A DNA stretch of 64,000 nucleotides from Roridomyces roridus (Eukaryota > Basidiomycota > Agaricomycetes > Agaricales > Mycenaceae), in NCBI GenBank assembly GCA_029378245.1, contig JARKIF010000141.1, positions 1 through 64,000 on the forward strand. Reading direction: 5' to 3'. The position numbers were made by a program, and so were the translations under genes. The notes beneath the pieces are model-generated. The model did not search any database. It saw only the letters and a list, made by a program, of their open reading frames with translations, and was not told the DNA's origin. Shown here one piece after another: positions 19,873-30,916 of this stretch; position 1 is the stretch's first letter, and every line of letters starts with the position of its first letter.

Positions 19873-22020
19873 TTAGGGGGAAGAGGGAGGGATCCTGACC
19901 GCAGGACAGACAGCAATGGTGACGGGTCGAGTGCCAGACTTGGGGAGCGGCCAATCTGGATGTGCAACAGCAAGTGCCTTCCATTGGAAACGGGACAGAG
20001 CGTCTGCCGTGGAATTGTCGCTTGTCGAAATCCACATGGTGCTAAAGGTAAAATCCAGCTGGAGTGCCAAAAGCGCCAATGAGCGGAAGAGGGCTTGAGT
20101 GGGAGGGTGATCAATGGAACCAGACTGTAGGCATGTAGATATAGCCTGGTTATCGATATGGAACACCACCTCAAGCCCACGCCAGAATTTGCCCCAAATC
20201 TCTGCAGCCCGGAGCACGGCAAACATCTCACGCCAATGGATAGGATGCCGCCGCTGTCGAGCAGCCACCGGCTCCGCAAAGAACACCCCCAGCGCCTCCC
20301 AGTACCCACCAACACCATGCTTCCCGCTTGCATCCGTGAAGACATGCACAGACTGCCGTGGTGGACCAATCTTGTAGATGCCATTGAAGAGGGGGAGGCC
20401 GTTGTACCACCACAGAACATCGCGCTTAGCCTCAGCCGGAAGGCGGCGGCGGTGGCGACGAGGAAGGGAGATGAGGTGTCGCATAGCATCCCATAAACGT
20501 CGCACGAAGAAGCGTCCCACCTCAATGACAGACCGGGCAAAGATGAGGTGGCCACAGAGCTCCTCAAGGTCAAGATGGCTGGCAGACCCACGAAAGAGAA
20601 TGGTCTGGAGAAGGCCCAGCAGCCGATCCAGCTTGTCCTGCGGCAAGCGAGCCTCCATTGCGTCCGAGTCCAACTCGATCCCGAGAAACTCGAGACAGCG
20701 CGTGGGGCCCACCTCCTTGCTCTCCGACATAGCAAAACCCAGCTCCTGAGCAACCTGGCGGAAGACAGCACGGCCGTGGTATGCATACCGGATGCCCTTC
20801 GATGCAGGGGTGACATTCAGCCAGTCATCCAGATAATGTTGGATGAGACGCATGACTGCATCCCGCGAGAGGAGGACCCAGTGGTGCGCCTCCGCAAAGT
20901 AGTTATAGAGGCGGGGGCCTGTGCGCACACCAAAGGGGAGGAAGAGGTCGATGAGCTTGCGTCCCTTCCACTCAAAGCCCAAAAAGACAGCATCGTCGGG
21001 GTGCACCGCTACATGCCGAAACGCCGCTTCGAGATCTGCTTTATACAGAAAGCAGCCGGGACCAGCCTCCCGTATCCTGTCAATGGCAGCCTGAACAGCC
21101 TCGTAAACGAGGTGTCCGTGCTCAACGGGTATGGCATCATTGAGGGAATGACCACGCGGAGACGAGAGGTGGTGTATGCGGCGGCGCTTGAGGCTGTACT
21201 TTTTTGGGACAGATCCGAGAGGAGAGAAGAGAGGCTGAATTTGCGGGGTGTCAGTGACGTCGAGCAGCCGGCCCAGAGAAAGCTCATGCTGAATGTCTTT
21301 GTCGATGAGGTCAGGGTATGCGAGGGCTGAGGGGAGCGGGGGAGGAATGGAGGTCGACGATGCGGGTGCCAGCTCAGCATCCACCCCAAGGTGTACGCCG
21401 AATTTGATAGCCTCGACAAGGCCGTCAGCGAAAGCGCGGTCCGGGTACTCTGAAAGCGCTGCAGACCAAGCCTTCGTGTGTAGCTTAGGCACAGGCATGG
21501 GCTTAGAGTGGGGCGATGTGAGGGGAAAGAGGAGTTCGGTGTTGGGGCGTGGAGGCGGCACCGGGAACTTGAGCGGGGTCACGGCATGGTCAGTCTCGAT
21601 GGCCGGGGGAGTAGGGATGACTTCCCTGCTCGTATCCGAGCGAGGAGAGCCAGAAGCATCTCCCCCTCGCTCACCCGGCTGAATTGACACGCTCTCGAGG
21701 GGATTTTCCCGAGGCGGATGTGGCCGAGTGACATTCGGGGGATTTGAGGACCGTTGCTTGTGCAGTGCCGCAGCGCCGGAGGCCATCCCAGCATCCACCA
21801 GGGCGATTGTGCCCCCAGCAGATCTGTGAACGAACGTGATGACCTGCAGGATACAAAATCCTGCCGTCTGATGGCGGCGTCCACGGTCCACGGTCTGGAT
21901 TACCGAGTCGTCCATCGGGGAGGATGTAGGGAGGGGGGCGAAGAGCGGGCATGGGTGGGCAGTCGCGATGTAGCAGCCGGAGGCGGGCGTGGTCGTCGCG
22001 AATGCGTCAAAGACGCCCAA
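19873..22020 (-). CDS. Retroelement reverse transcriptase / RNase H polyprotein, 715 aa
   Basis: The N-terminal ~190 residues are Pro/Ser-rich with no recognised domain and may be a Gag-like or linker region. The reverse transcriptase follows: FSPLGSVPKKYSLKRRRIHH, then CFLYKADLEAAFRHVAVHPD, FGVRTGPRLYNYFAEAHHW, and the catalytic QHYLDDWLNV. The RNase H part has VHVFTDASGKHGVGGYWEAL, REMFAVLRAAEIW, FHIDNQAISTCLQSG and a terminal STSDNSTADALSRFQW. These arrangements fit DIRS/Ngaro elements. The frame is uninterrupted, unlike most fossil copies. No tyrosine recombinase, integrase or methyltransferase domain is encoded here. The upstream 18 bases contain a purine-rich AAGAAGAAAAAG run adjoining repeat B. 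Confidence 0.88.
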   Translation of the reverse strand: MGVFDAFATTTPASGCYIATAHPCPLFAPLPTSSPMDDSVIQTVDRGRRHQTAGFCILQVITFVHRSAGGTIALVDAGMASGAAALHKQRSSNPPNVTRPHPPRENPLESVSIQPGERGGDASGSPRSDTSREVIPTPPAIETDHAVTPLKFPVPPPRPNTELLFPLTSPHSKPMPVPKLHTKAWSAALSEYPDRAFADGLVEAIKFGVHLGVDAELAPASSTSIPPPLPSALAYPDLIDKDIQHELSLGRLLDVTDTPQIQPLFSPLGSVPKKYSLKRRRIHHLSSPRGHSLNDAIPVEHGHLVYEAVQAAIDRIREAGPGCFLYKADLEAAFRHVAVHPDDAVFLGFEWKGRKLIDLFLPFGVRTGPRLYNYFAEAHHWVLLSRDAVMRLIQHYLDDWLNVTPASKGIRYAYHGRAVFRQVAQELGFAMSESKEVGPTRCLEFLGIELDSDAMEARLPQDKLDRLLGLLQTILFRGSASHLDLEELCGHLIFARSVIEVGRFFVRRLWDAMRHLISLPRRHRRRLPAEAKRDVLWWYNGLPLFNGIYKIGPPRQSVHVFTDASGKHGVGGYWEALGVFFAEPVAARQRRHPIHWREMFAVLRAAEIWGKFWRGLEVVFHIDNQAISTCLQSGSIDHPPTQALFRSLALLALQLDFTFSTMWISTSDNSTADALSRFQWKALAVAHPDWPLPKSGTRPVTIAVCPAVRIPPSSP

Positions 22021-22038
22021 GAAGAAGAAAAAGAAAAA

Positions 22039-22250
22039 GATCGAAAAATGGTGTCCTACGTCGGGACGAGACTCGTGGGCAAAATGCCGCGGGGAAGAAG
22101 ACTAGTGGGGACAGAGAGGGGAGGGTAGGGGGTGTGGAAAGGTCGTCGCGCCAGACTCAGGCCGGGGCAGGTGACGGACGAGTCCGAAAAAGATGGAGAC
22201 ATGTGATGGCGTCGCTCCTGCCAATCCCCACGGTCTGTCTAGACCATCCA
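22039..22250. repeat. Split repeat B, outer copy
   Basis: This is the terminal copy of the 212-base repeat. It ends only 72 bases before the start codon of the next gene at 22323. Confidence 0.9.
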
Positions 22251-22322
22251 TCGACGATCGACGGGCTTCTGCTTGGATGTGAAACTGTCAGCCACTCCCC
22301 ATCTCCTTTACCATTGACCACC

Positions 22323-23844
22323 ATGTCTGTTGCCCACATCCTCCTCAGCTCGGCTTCCAAGCCTGTTCGCTATATTAGCGCCATCCTCGCGTCCGTCACG
22401 GTCTACGGCATCACCCAGCTGTTCTCTGAGCCCGTTGAGGTCCAATTCGACCCACCACCCGTGGTCGACCTCCCGGCGATCTTCCAGCCCCCGCCACCGC
22501 CGCCGCCTCCTCCACCCACTCGCCCAACGGCTTCGGGTCCGCCTACGAGAACGATACTGGTTCAAGCTCCGACTCCCCAAAGCTCGCTGTTTGTCAAAGA
22601 TGCCAGTCCCTCAAGCCCGCTGCTTGCTACCATTCTAGTTTGTGCATTGGTTACCCTGTCGCTGTTGGTGTGCGTCATTATCTGGACTCGGTCGTCCAAG
22701 CCTCCTCAAGCCGACGAATCTGGTTACGACGCGAATGTACAATACGACGATGGCGCAGAGGGCGAGGTTCAGAAACCCGCGGACGGTCTCGAAGTTGCTA
22801 CCCAAGCCCTCAAAGTCGCCCCCATTATAAAACAGCCTGGTGTCGCTATCGTAAGTCTCCCATTTTCAGTCACAACCAACGTCCCTCATGCTCTGGTAGG
22901 AACCGGACCCTGCACTAGAACCGCCTGGCGTCAAGCCTCCTCCTAGGCCGGTGTCTCGCCCAATCATTGTCGAAATCATTCGTGGCACCGTTTGCTTCAT
23001 CGTCTCACTTCCCGTGATCATGGCCGGCGTCGCCCTATTTTGCCTGCTTTACCTCATTGCGTCGGAGCATGATATCAAGGCCCCACCAAAACCCAACGTT
23101 CCGGACCCCCCGCCAGCGACACGCAAACGAAAACATGTTCTTCCCGGAATCATGAGCGTCGTCAAAGGTGTATTCTTCCTGTTTATCTGCTCTGCACCCA
23201 TCGCCGAGCCTCGGTTAGTGCTTTATGCCAATGCCGTAGTACATCCACCTGCCCTTCCACCCCAACGAGACGGAAACCAACCGAAATTCGAACTGCACGG
23301 TGTTGCGATTGTCCTCAAGGCCTCACTCCCATGTTCCCGGCCCTTCGTCGAGTCCCTCGTGCCGCCACCCGCCCCACCGCCACCACCAGCGCCGGACGCT
23401 TCGTACCCTGAGTCAGCACCTCCCCCTGCGCCAGGTACTCTATCATCACCGACACCGACAGCGCCAGACGCTCCCCAGCCCGTGACAGCACCTCCCACTG
23501 CACCGGCTCTCTCTACGCGGCATGAAATTGGTATCAAGCTTTTGGGCATTCTAAGAAATAGACGACATGGAGCCGAGGACCTCGCTGGGCACGAGCAGCG
23601 CCTGCAACACATCCAACAGCGTGTCTCTCAGACTGTCGTTACACGCGCGTCGAGACCAACGGCAGAACAGGACGAAGAGGAGAGGGACGCTGGACACGCA
23701 GATCGACTAGGGCTAACCCAGCTCCGTATCTGCCAAACGGTCGCTGCGCGGGTGGCTAGAACGGACGAGAGAATTCGAAGAGAAAAGATAGAAGAGGTAC
23801 AGAGTCGAATCCGGCGGCTGTGTGGTGAGCTGAGGGAGAGATGA
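22323..23844 (+). CDS. Proline-rich multi-pass membrane protein, unknown
   Basis: I do not recognise this protein of about 490 residues. Two exons are joined at a GT-AG intron (GTAAGTCTCC...GGTAG, about 22852-22900). Hydrophobic segments include YISAILASVTVYGITQLF, LLATILVCALVTLSLLVCVI, FIVSLPVIMAGVALFCLLYL and VLPGIMSVVKGVFFLFICS. Between and after them are poly-Pro stretches (PPPPPPPPPPTRPTASGPP and VPPPAPPPPPAPD). The C-terminal ~110 residues are basic, Arg/Glu-rich and likely helical (ERIRREKIEEVQSRIRRLCG). The start at 22323 (MSVAHILLSS) is chosen because upstream in-frame sequence belongs to the retroelement repeat. Confidence 0.6.
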
Positions 23845-24125
23845 ATATTGGGGACTTTTGCTGTTGAGACGACGACGAAAGGCAGGGAGTAAAGAGGAAG
23901 TGGTCCCACCTCTTTTTCACCTCCTAGTGTTATACCCGCGTGGACACTCTGTGCGCCGACGCCCTGCATATTATTTCATTCATGTACTAGTAGATACAAT
24001 GGGCACTTGGTTGGCTCTTTCTCTACAAATTATCAAGAGCAATCGATTCTCAAGCCAAAAGTGGTTATGACTCGATGTGATCGACCACTACTTGCTTTCT
24101 TGCTACTACCCTCATTCCTCACACG

Positions 24126-25442
24126 ATGGCGACTGAAAACGGCCCAACACTGCGCGTTGTCGAGAATCTAGCATGGAAGTTACGACGGCGGTCAGTCTGG
24201 TGGTAGCGTCTCGACAAGCGCGTAGCCATTTACACGCGTCCAGGCAAATCGTCGGCTCGCGCGCTACAGCTCTGGAAACCCTTCTCGTGCTCCGCCAAGT
24301 CATCACGAAATCCAGGTTCTCCAATATGGAGCAGTTGGTGACCATAATACGAGGAGTTGGAAGGCGGTTGGTGGAAGCACAGCCGAAAGGTTCATCTCTC
24401 TCTCTCCGTGTAACCGTGTACCCCATCTCATGCCCGGATAACAGAGCATTCTGTTGGAAACACTGTACGAAAAGTGTTGCACCACATTCGGGAAGAGTAT
24501 CACACTGCGATGAAAGGAACGGCGACGGAGACGTACAGCGGTTTCACCATCTCAAAATTCGTCCTGCTCGGCCAGCCTCGGAAACAGACTGTGGTGCCGA
24601 AAACGGAGAGTAAGGGCACGCTCAAGGAGAATGATCCAGACGATCCGGACGCGTTTGCCAGGAGTCTCAAACCGGTGCTCATGGAGGCGATTCAAGATGT
24701 CCTGGACGAGCTGGAAACTGTGTACGATAACGTGTCCAAGAACGCTCAAAACCACATCCATTCCGAGTAAGTCTGGCTGCAGTCGTTTTCTGAGATTGGT
24801 TGAGTGACGATTTCTCGCAGCGAGATTATCTTGACGCTCGGCATGTCCAAAACCGTCGAGTCCTTCCTCATCTCTGCCGCACATCATCGAAATTACACGG
24901 TCATGGTATTGGAAACAGCACCGTCATACGGCGGACGCGGCATGGCAAAAACATTATCAACCGCTGGAATCTCGACATTCCTGGTCCCTGATTCGTCGTT
25001 GTACGGCTTGATGTCACGCGTGAATAAAGTCCTACTGGGCGCTCATGCAATCCTTGCCAACGGTGGAATGTTTGCCATAACCGGGTCGCTTCTCGCTGCT
25101 ACAGCAGCCCATGCACATAGCACTCCAGTCGTTGTCTGTGCTGGGCAATTCAAGCTGACGCCACTCTGGAACTTATACCACGAATATGGCGCTCTCGATT
25201 TCGGCGACCCCAATCAGGTTCTTGGATTTGAAGAGGATGGTCTGGTGGACAAGGTGGATGTCGTGAATCCATTCTACGACTACGTACCGCCGAACCTCGT
25301 CGATGCGTTCGTAACCAATGAGTGAGTAGTTCATGCATTCTGCTTGACTACCTTGCTCATGAATTGCAGCGGTGACCATCCTCCGTCATCTATATACAGA
25401 CTGATCAAGGAGACGTACGACGACGAAGATAACGAATTGTAG
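24126..25442 (+). CDS. GCD7: Translation initiation factor eIF2B subunit beta
   Basis: This is a regulatory subunit of the guanine-nucleotide exchange factor for eIF2. The start MATENGPTLRVVENLAWKLR is spliced to RQIVGSRATALETLLVLRQV, a typical N-terminal helical region. Next come EHSVGNTVRKVLHHIREEY and the Rossmann-like core: EIILTLGMSKTVESFLISAA, FLVPDSSLYGLMSRVNKVLL, GAHAILANGGMFAITGS and TPVVVCAGQFKLTPLWN. A terminal exon reads DHPPSSIYRLIKETYDDEDN. GMSKTVESFL and ILANGGMFA distinguish beta from alpha and delta subunits. The protein is about 385 residues and intact. It is convergent with GUF1, with only 25 bases between stop codons. Confidence 0.9.
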
Positions 25443-25467
25443 ATTAGCTGTTGTATGTACAATAAAA

Positions 25468-28372
25468 TTATTTCTTCATGATCTCGAAGAAAGCCTCTTG
25501 AGGTAAATCCACTGTGCCCATACTTGACGAAGAACAGTCAGTTTTATCGTTCTCGACCGACCAAGGCAAAACGCACCGCTTCATCCGAGCCTTGCCCTCT
25601 TTTTGTCGCTCCAACACCTTCATCTTGCGCTCAACATGGCCTCCGTAGAGCCCGGCAGTCACATCTGCCCGATATGCCGAAAGCGTTTCTCGAGCAATGA
25701 TTTTCTTGCCAACCGCAGCTTGGATAGGCACCTCGTACATTTGTCGAGGTATAACCTTGACTGATATTGGACTCAGCTAAACTCAAAAGACGGGCTGTGA
25801 GGGAGCATACCCAGCTTTTTAACCCACGCTCTTCCGATGTCGTCTTCATGCGAACGATGCACAATTAGAGCCAATGCATCCACGGGCTAGGAGTTGTTAG
25901 TACAAGTTTCACGCAAGCCGAATTGATTTCTACCTTGCCGTTGAGCAGGAATACCATCTTTGCAGGTTAGCAAGTTGATGTGCTTGAAAGGAGTAAGCAC
26001 ACCTTGGCGAGATCGCTGGCCTTGTATCCACCTTCCTCGTAGCTAAAATAACGATGAGTAATCAGAAGGCATAGGGCATAAAATACATACTCAAAGCTGG
26101 CGAAACCGGAACTACGACTCTTGAGCTGGTCAAAAAAGTCGGTCACGATCTCGCTCAACGGTACGACACAGTTGAGCATGATTCGTGCGGAAGTCCCGGT
26201 GCCTGCATCGAGATACCGATGCTCCAGTTCCTCCGCCCGGTGGGTGTAGCAAAGGTCCATCATGTCGCCGAAATAGTCTAACACGGATGAGTTTTGTAAG
26301 TGGACCAAACGGGAAGTCTAAACCTTCTGGCACGATAATGGATGCCTTCACAACAGGCTCTTGGACTTCTATCACTTTGGATGCCATCTCGCTGGCGTCC
26401 GGGAACTCAGTTGGGTTGCTGACATAGACCTCCCTGTCCTTGTACACGACTAAAACAAGTTTGGATGCTTCTGCGTTCGGTCATAAGGGAGGCCTTACTT
26501 TTATAAGGGACAGTCGGGGCGGTGATAATGATGTTGGCGTCGTACTCGTCCTCTAAGCGTTGACGGAACACATCCATGTGAAGTGTACCGAGGAACCCAA
26601 GTCGACACCCCTGGCCAAGCGCCGTCGAAGATTCTCTTTGGATGGTTACGCTTCTGTCTGTCAGTGCGAGCTGCAAAAGGCTCAGAACGACGATCAGTCA
26701 AGGCTCGGTGCACATACCCGTTTGATCGATTCTTCCAGTTTCGGAAAGTCGCTGGTGTCCACTGGGAAGATGCCTGCGTACACCTATAATACGTTAGACC
26801 AGAAGCGTCGGGAAAAAATCCGCCTGACCATAGCCTTGGCTGGCTTGAATCCAGGCATGGGTTCTACAGTGGTACCAGGCCGATGCAAAGTGTCGCCGAT
26901 GTGAGCTTGTTCAACTATTAGTCTTGGAACTATTGGCTTTCAATTGAATACCTTCGGACGACTCCTTCATATTACAGGCAATGAAGCCCACTTGGCCGGG
27001 GTAGAGCCCGTTCACAGGGATCTCTTCGGGGTGCATGATGCCTATGTCAGTGACCTCGTACTTTTTCCGGGTGTGACAAGAGGCGATTCGGTCGCCTGCA
27101 ACCAAGGTCAGATAGAAACGAGTCGAATCAGTTCTCCTCACCTTTTTTGAGAACTCCGTCTTGGATGGCTATGAGAGATATAACACCCCGATACCGGTCA
27201 TATAGAGAGTCGAAGAGAAAGGCCTTGAACGGTCCCGTGGTCTTGCCACTCGGAGGTGGTATTCGCTCTATGATGGCTCTGAGGACGGCGTCGACACCTT
27301 TTCCGGTCTTGGCTGATATAGAGATGATGTCTGCCGGGTCGATTCCAAAAGTAGATTCCATTTGTGCAGCGATACGTTCAGGTTGTGCGGCCGGCAAATC
27401 GATCTGGTATATTTTTCAGTTCCCGAACATCGCAGCAACTGTCCGGTATGAACCTTATTCAAGACAGGAATGATTTTGAGGCCGCGTTCTCGCGCAATGT
27501 GAAAGACCGAGATAGTTTGGGCTTGGACCCCTTGACTAGCGTCAACCTACACCAATAAATTGAACACGAGACAGAGAAAGAGGGTGTCTACTCTACACAC
27601 AAGCAGCAGAGCTCCTTGACATGCAGCCATGGAACGCGAAACTTCCCAAGCAAAGTCAACATGTCCCTGCGAAGTGATCGTCGGTTTCAAGTGCCTGAGG
27701 AAAAGGAGTAGTGTCGTACAGGAGTGTCGATGAGATTAAGAATGTGCTGTCTTCCATCGACAGTGTGTATCATGCTAACAAGGGGTTAGATGGCGTATAA
27801 TAAGGACAGAGTGTAGTCGACCTGGCGGTTTGGGCCTTGACTTTGAATTCTCAAGTTCGGTTTCATTCACTGGCAGCTGCGCAGCTCACCGGTGATCCCT
27901 CTCTCTCGCTCCACCTTGAGTTTGTCGAGGACTTGTTCGTTCTTCCCGACTTCTTTCTTCTTAATGGTTCCCGTCAACTGCAACTCTGTTAGAGAAAGAG
28001 AATTTCATGCAGCCACAGCAGCTACCTCTAGGAGCCTGGATGAATCTTCAGGAACAGAAGAGCAGAGGGAAAATGGACACTAACCGGTCTGCGAGTGTCG
28101 ATTTACCATGGTCTGAAGGATTATGAGGTTAGGACGCGGGGGTCAAAAGGATGGGGGGAGACCAATGTGCGCAATGATTGAAAAGTTGCTGTTCCAGACT
28201 AAGAAAACCGCGAGTATAGTTCTCTGTCTCCGCACCGTATGAGGTCGCATGTGTAGTCCTCCATAGACACAGGTTTAGCGGCTGCGCTCCAGCGGCTGGA
28301 GGTACTGAAGGCTACCGAACGCGCCGTCGGGCGCAGCACTTGCAAGCATAGGCGGGTACATTGAACGAGCAT
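25468..28372 (-). CDS. GUF1: Mitochondrial elongation factor 4 (LepA-type GTPase)
   Basis: Guf1 promotes fidelity of mitochondrial protein synthesis by back-translocation. The start at 28372 gives [20 protein letters not shown], rich in Arg/Ser/Ala and without acidic residues, as expected of a mitochondrial presequence. The GTPase domain shows NFSIIAHI spliced to [11 protein letters not shown] (P-loop/G1 region), [28 protein letters not shown] and IIPVLNK. Domain II begins [20 protein letters not shown] with [16 protein letters not shown]. Later segments include GMSTWLPRY-type elements, and the LepA-specific C terminus reads [20 protein letters not shown] and then [20 protein letters not shown]. 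Upstream in-frame Met codons exist, but this start gives the best presequence. It is divergent from the Cwf18 gene across 61 bases. Confidence 0.88.
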
Positions 28373-28433
28373 CGCGTCGAAATTTATGACATCGCGTTTT
28401 TGGCAAGAGCAGTTTGTTTGCTCGATCACAGTG

Positions 28434-29049
28434 ATGGATTCCTCTCTTCAAGCCGCGTCCGAGGCCCGCAAAGCGCGTTTACTAGCTCTCAAACAGAGGA
28501 AGGAAGGTGGGGGCGATGGGTGCGTGTCGTGCTTCTACTTGCGACTGCCCCGCTGACCCTGTTCTCAGTCCATTAATCAAGAGTCGAAATTTCGACCCCG
28601 AGTCGCGCACAATCAAGAAGCGTGCAGTGCTTTCCGAGGACGTGGAGATGGAAGACACCGTTGAGAACAATGTCTCGGGTCTTGCGGAGAATATCATCGC
28701 GGAAGACGAAGAACGGCGCGCGCAGGAGCTGGTGCGTGTTACCGTCAACTATGAAGCATGTCCCATTCAATCTCCCCGGCCAGGATGTCTTCAACATCGC
28801 TCCAAAACGACCGAACTGGGATCTCAAGCGCGAAATGGACAAAAAACTAGCAAAGCTACAACGACGGACACAAGAATCCATACATACTCTCATTCGTGAG
28901 GCATGCCCGTTGACTTTCGGCTCGTGAATTAATCAGTCTCCACAGGACAACGACTTGCCGCTCAAAAAGGCGATTCAGACGACATTGCTGGTGCCATGCG
29001 AGCACAAGAAAAGGCACAAAATGCCGATGACGATGACGAGGACGAATAA
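28434..29049 (+). CDS. CWF18: Cwf18-type pre-mRNA splicing factor
   Basis: This is a small component associated with the spliceosomal NineTeen/Cdc5 complex (CCDC12 in animals). Exon 1 is MDSSLQAASEARKARLLALK and QRKEGG. After an intron the next exon gives IKSRNFDPESRTIKKRAVLS, then VENNVSGLAENIIAEDEERR. A further exon holds the hallmark DVFNIAPKRPNWDLKREMDK, then KLAKLQRRTQESIHTLIR and a final RLAAQKGDSDDIAGAMRAQE ending in an acidic DDDDEDE tail. The product is about 155 residues. Its promoter must lie in the 61 bases shared with GUF1 or within the GUF1 5' region. Confidence 0.88.
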
Positions 29050-29138
29050 CTTCCATGCCGTGCCTTGTAATTGTAACAGTGTACCATTCTTTTCTTCGCT
29101 TTCATTCTCTCTTCCCGCGCAAGTACAGGTAAGTGCAA

Positions 29139-30814
29139 TCAAGCAAATGTAAGCTTCAATATCTCGCACTGCAGGGCGCTGAATCTGACTTCCTTCCCAG
29201 TGCTCCACATATCTTTCTGTCCGTCGGGCATGGCACAGACTGTTTTGAAGTTGGTGTCGGTTTCAACGCCGAGCGCAAAGACCGCGGGCCCTATCTCCTC
29301 CATTCCCAATTGTTGCAGTTTGAGGCAAAGCGCTGGAGGCACCTCTATCCTGTACTTGGCTTCATGTCTCGTGCACTAATAAACGGTCATTTACATCGTG
29401 CAAACCAACCGGTACGAACCACCAAAATATCGCCCTCTGGAATTGGCACATTCTTGTGCGTCCCATAATACGCATCGATTTTATCAGCGATTGTCTTCGC
29501 GGTCTGACTTGCTCGCGGTGCCGACAACTTGGGGGAAAATGTCCGCAAAATGAATGCACGAGATTTACTACCCAGTTTAGACGCCACGATACGAAGATGC
29601 AGGTCGTGCACAATTCCGACGGCCCGAAATTCGTCCAATAGGTCCGGGAACAGGTGGCGTAGCTCTCCGGTGAGATTGTGCGGTATCGGCGGAGCCGAGC
29701 CACACCACGGACACCAAGTCGGCCACGATAGCTTGGGAGAAGGTTGAGATGTGTCAAGAGACAAGATTGGAGGACATCCTACATTTGCGAGACTCACTAA
29801 AACGGGCTGGCAGGGTTTCCGACGAGCGAGCGGTACATCTTCGTCGGATCCCGATGACTCTGTGCCGTCAGCAGTTGCTGCAAAGGCCTGTCCGACTCGA
29901 ATGATCTTGCGTTCTCCTGATTTCTGTGATGTTACGCGGCGCTTGGGAGGACGTCCCTCTTTCTCCCCGCCGGACTCGATTTTCCGCTTTTTCACGTTCG
30001 ATGTTGGCTCTGCGCCACGCTTCCTCAGGCGCTCTTTAACCCAACGATCGAAATAAAGCCGCAGAGGCCAAGAGTCTTCAAATCGTGTGAGGCCCGGAAA
30101 TTTCTTAGCAGCCTGCAGAGGATGAGTTCTAGTCTCGAAACGCATTTCATCCCGGCACTTTTTGGACAAGGGCGGTGCGTTTGCTTTCACTTTGAGTATC
30201 GTAAAATTTGACGCCCAACTGGAGGTCCTGTGCACTCTGGCGAACCACAACCTGAAATGACAATCAGGAAGATGGAAGGTGCACTAGACGGCGATAGACG
30301 CAAGATACCTTGAAGCTTTGGAATTGGGCCTCAGTCCAACCTATCGCCTCCCGCAACTCTTCATGCGGGGTGTTGCGGCTTAGCAAGTGTTGGAGCTGTT
30401 TCTCCTGTGGTGGTGGTATGGTCATGAAGGTTGAGGCGCTTGTCGACTTTGAACTTGAATCAACACATGTTGTTCCATGGCTTGATCTAGAAATTCAATG
30501 GCCTTTGCAAGCCAGGGTTCTTGCACACGTTTTGGGTTTGTGGACAAGGATGGAAGGACAGAGACGGTACTTTGGCGCGGTCTTTTGATATGAGGCTCTC
30601 GACGGCGGGCCCGAATCGTAAGAAATATCTGCGATCGGCAGGTCTCGGCAGCTGCATCAGATAATGCCGCGTTGGTGGTGGCTATCTCGGCTTGGGGGAT
30701 ATAATCTCATGAGAGTCGCTTTCAAGCTCACTTTTGCGAGAGTATACTATGCAAGGACAGGTACCCACTTGAGATGGTGTTCTGAGCAAAGGTCTTCGAA
30801 GAATGTTGTATCAT
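29139..30814 (-). CDS. Unknown nuclear-type protein, 5' end uncertain
   Basis: This is a multi-exon gene that I do not recognise. A helical N-terminal region reads EPWLAKAIEFLDQAMEQHVL, then HLLSRNTPHEELREAIGWTE and RQSAQDLQLGVKFYDTQSES. It is spliced to KKFPGLTRFEDSWPLRLYFD and RWVKERLRKRG. Next comes a basic, disordered region (NVKKRKIESGG, RPPKRRV) that could be a nuclear localisation signal. A later segment has WPTWCPWCGSAPPIPHNLTG with one CxxC, then LFPDLLDEFRAVGIVHDLHL. The last exon ends QCEILKLTFA at 29139. The start at 30814 (MIQHSSKTFAQNTI) is a guess. Splice signals support the internal joins well; the biochemical role is unknown. Confidence 0.5.
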
Positions 30815-30916
30815 GAGCGGCTATCAGTCGGCATTTGAATCAGTGCATGATCCAACCTCTCGGCAACAACATCCTCGTTCAAGTATTCAATACACGACAA
30901 ATAATTTACATAGATC

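Larger units (their letters stand above)
19256..22250 (-). mobile_element. Ngaro/DIRS-type retroelement with split direct repeats, no recombinase
   Basis: Read on the minus strand, the element runs B copy (22250-22039), RT/RNase H frame, A copy (19790-19666), B copy (19666-19455), a 74-base spacer, and A copy (19380-19256). This interleaved A/B order is the split-direct-repeat structure of tyrosine-recombinase retrotransposons such as PAT and Ngaro, in which the inner junction mirrors the circular intermediate. No obvious target-site duplication flanks it, as expected for that class. Both repeat pairs look base-for-base identical, so insertion was recent. The expected recombinase frame is missing, since only about 80 bases separate the RT stop codon from repeat A. 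The total of about 3.0 kb is short for an autonomous member. Confidence 0.7.

Noticed and set aside
19722..20816. 364-residue frame inside the retroelement as a possible recombinase
   Set aside because: It is an alternative frame of the RT/RNase H sequence, and I saw no Arg-His-x-x-Arg-Tyr recombinase pattern.
21951..22322. Fusion of retroelement sequence to the proline-rich membrane protein
   Set aside because: The open frame runs through repeat B by chance. The first Met followed by a plausible protein is at 22323.
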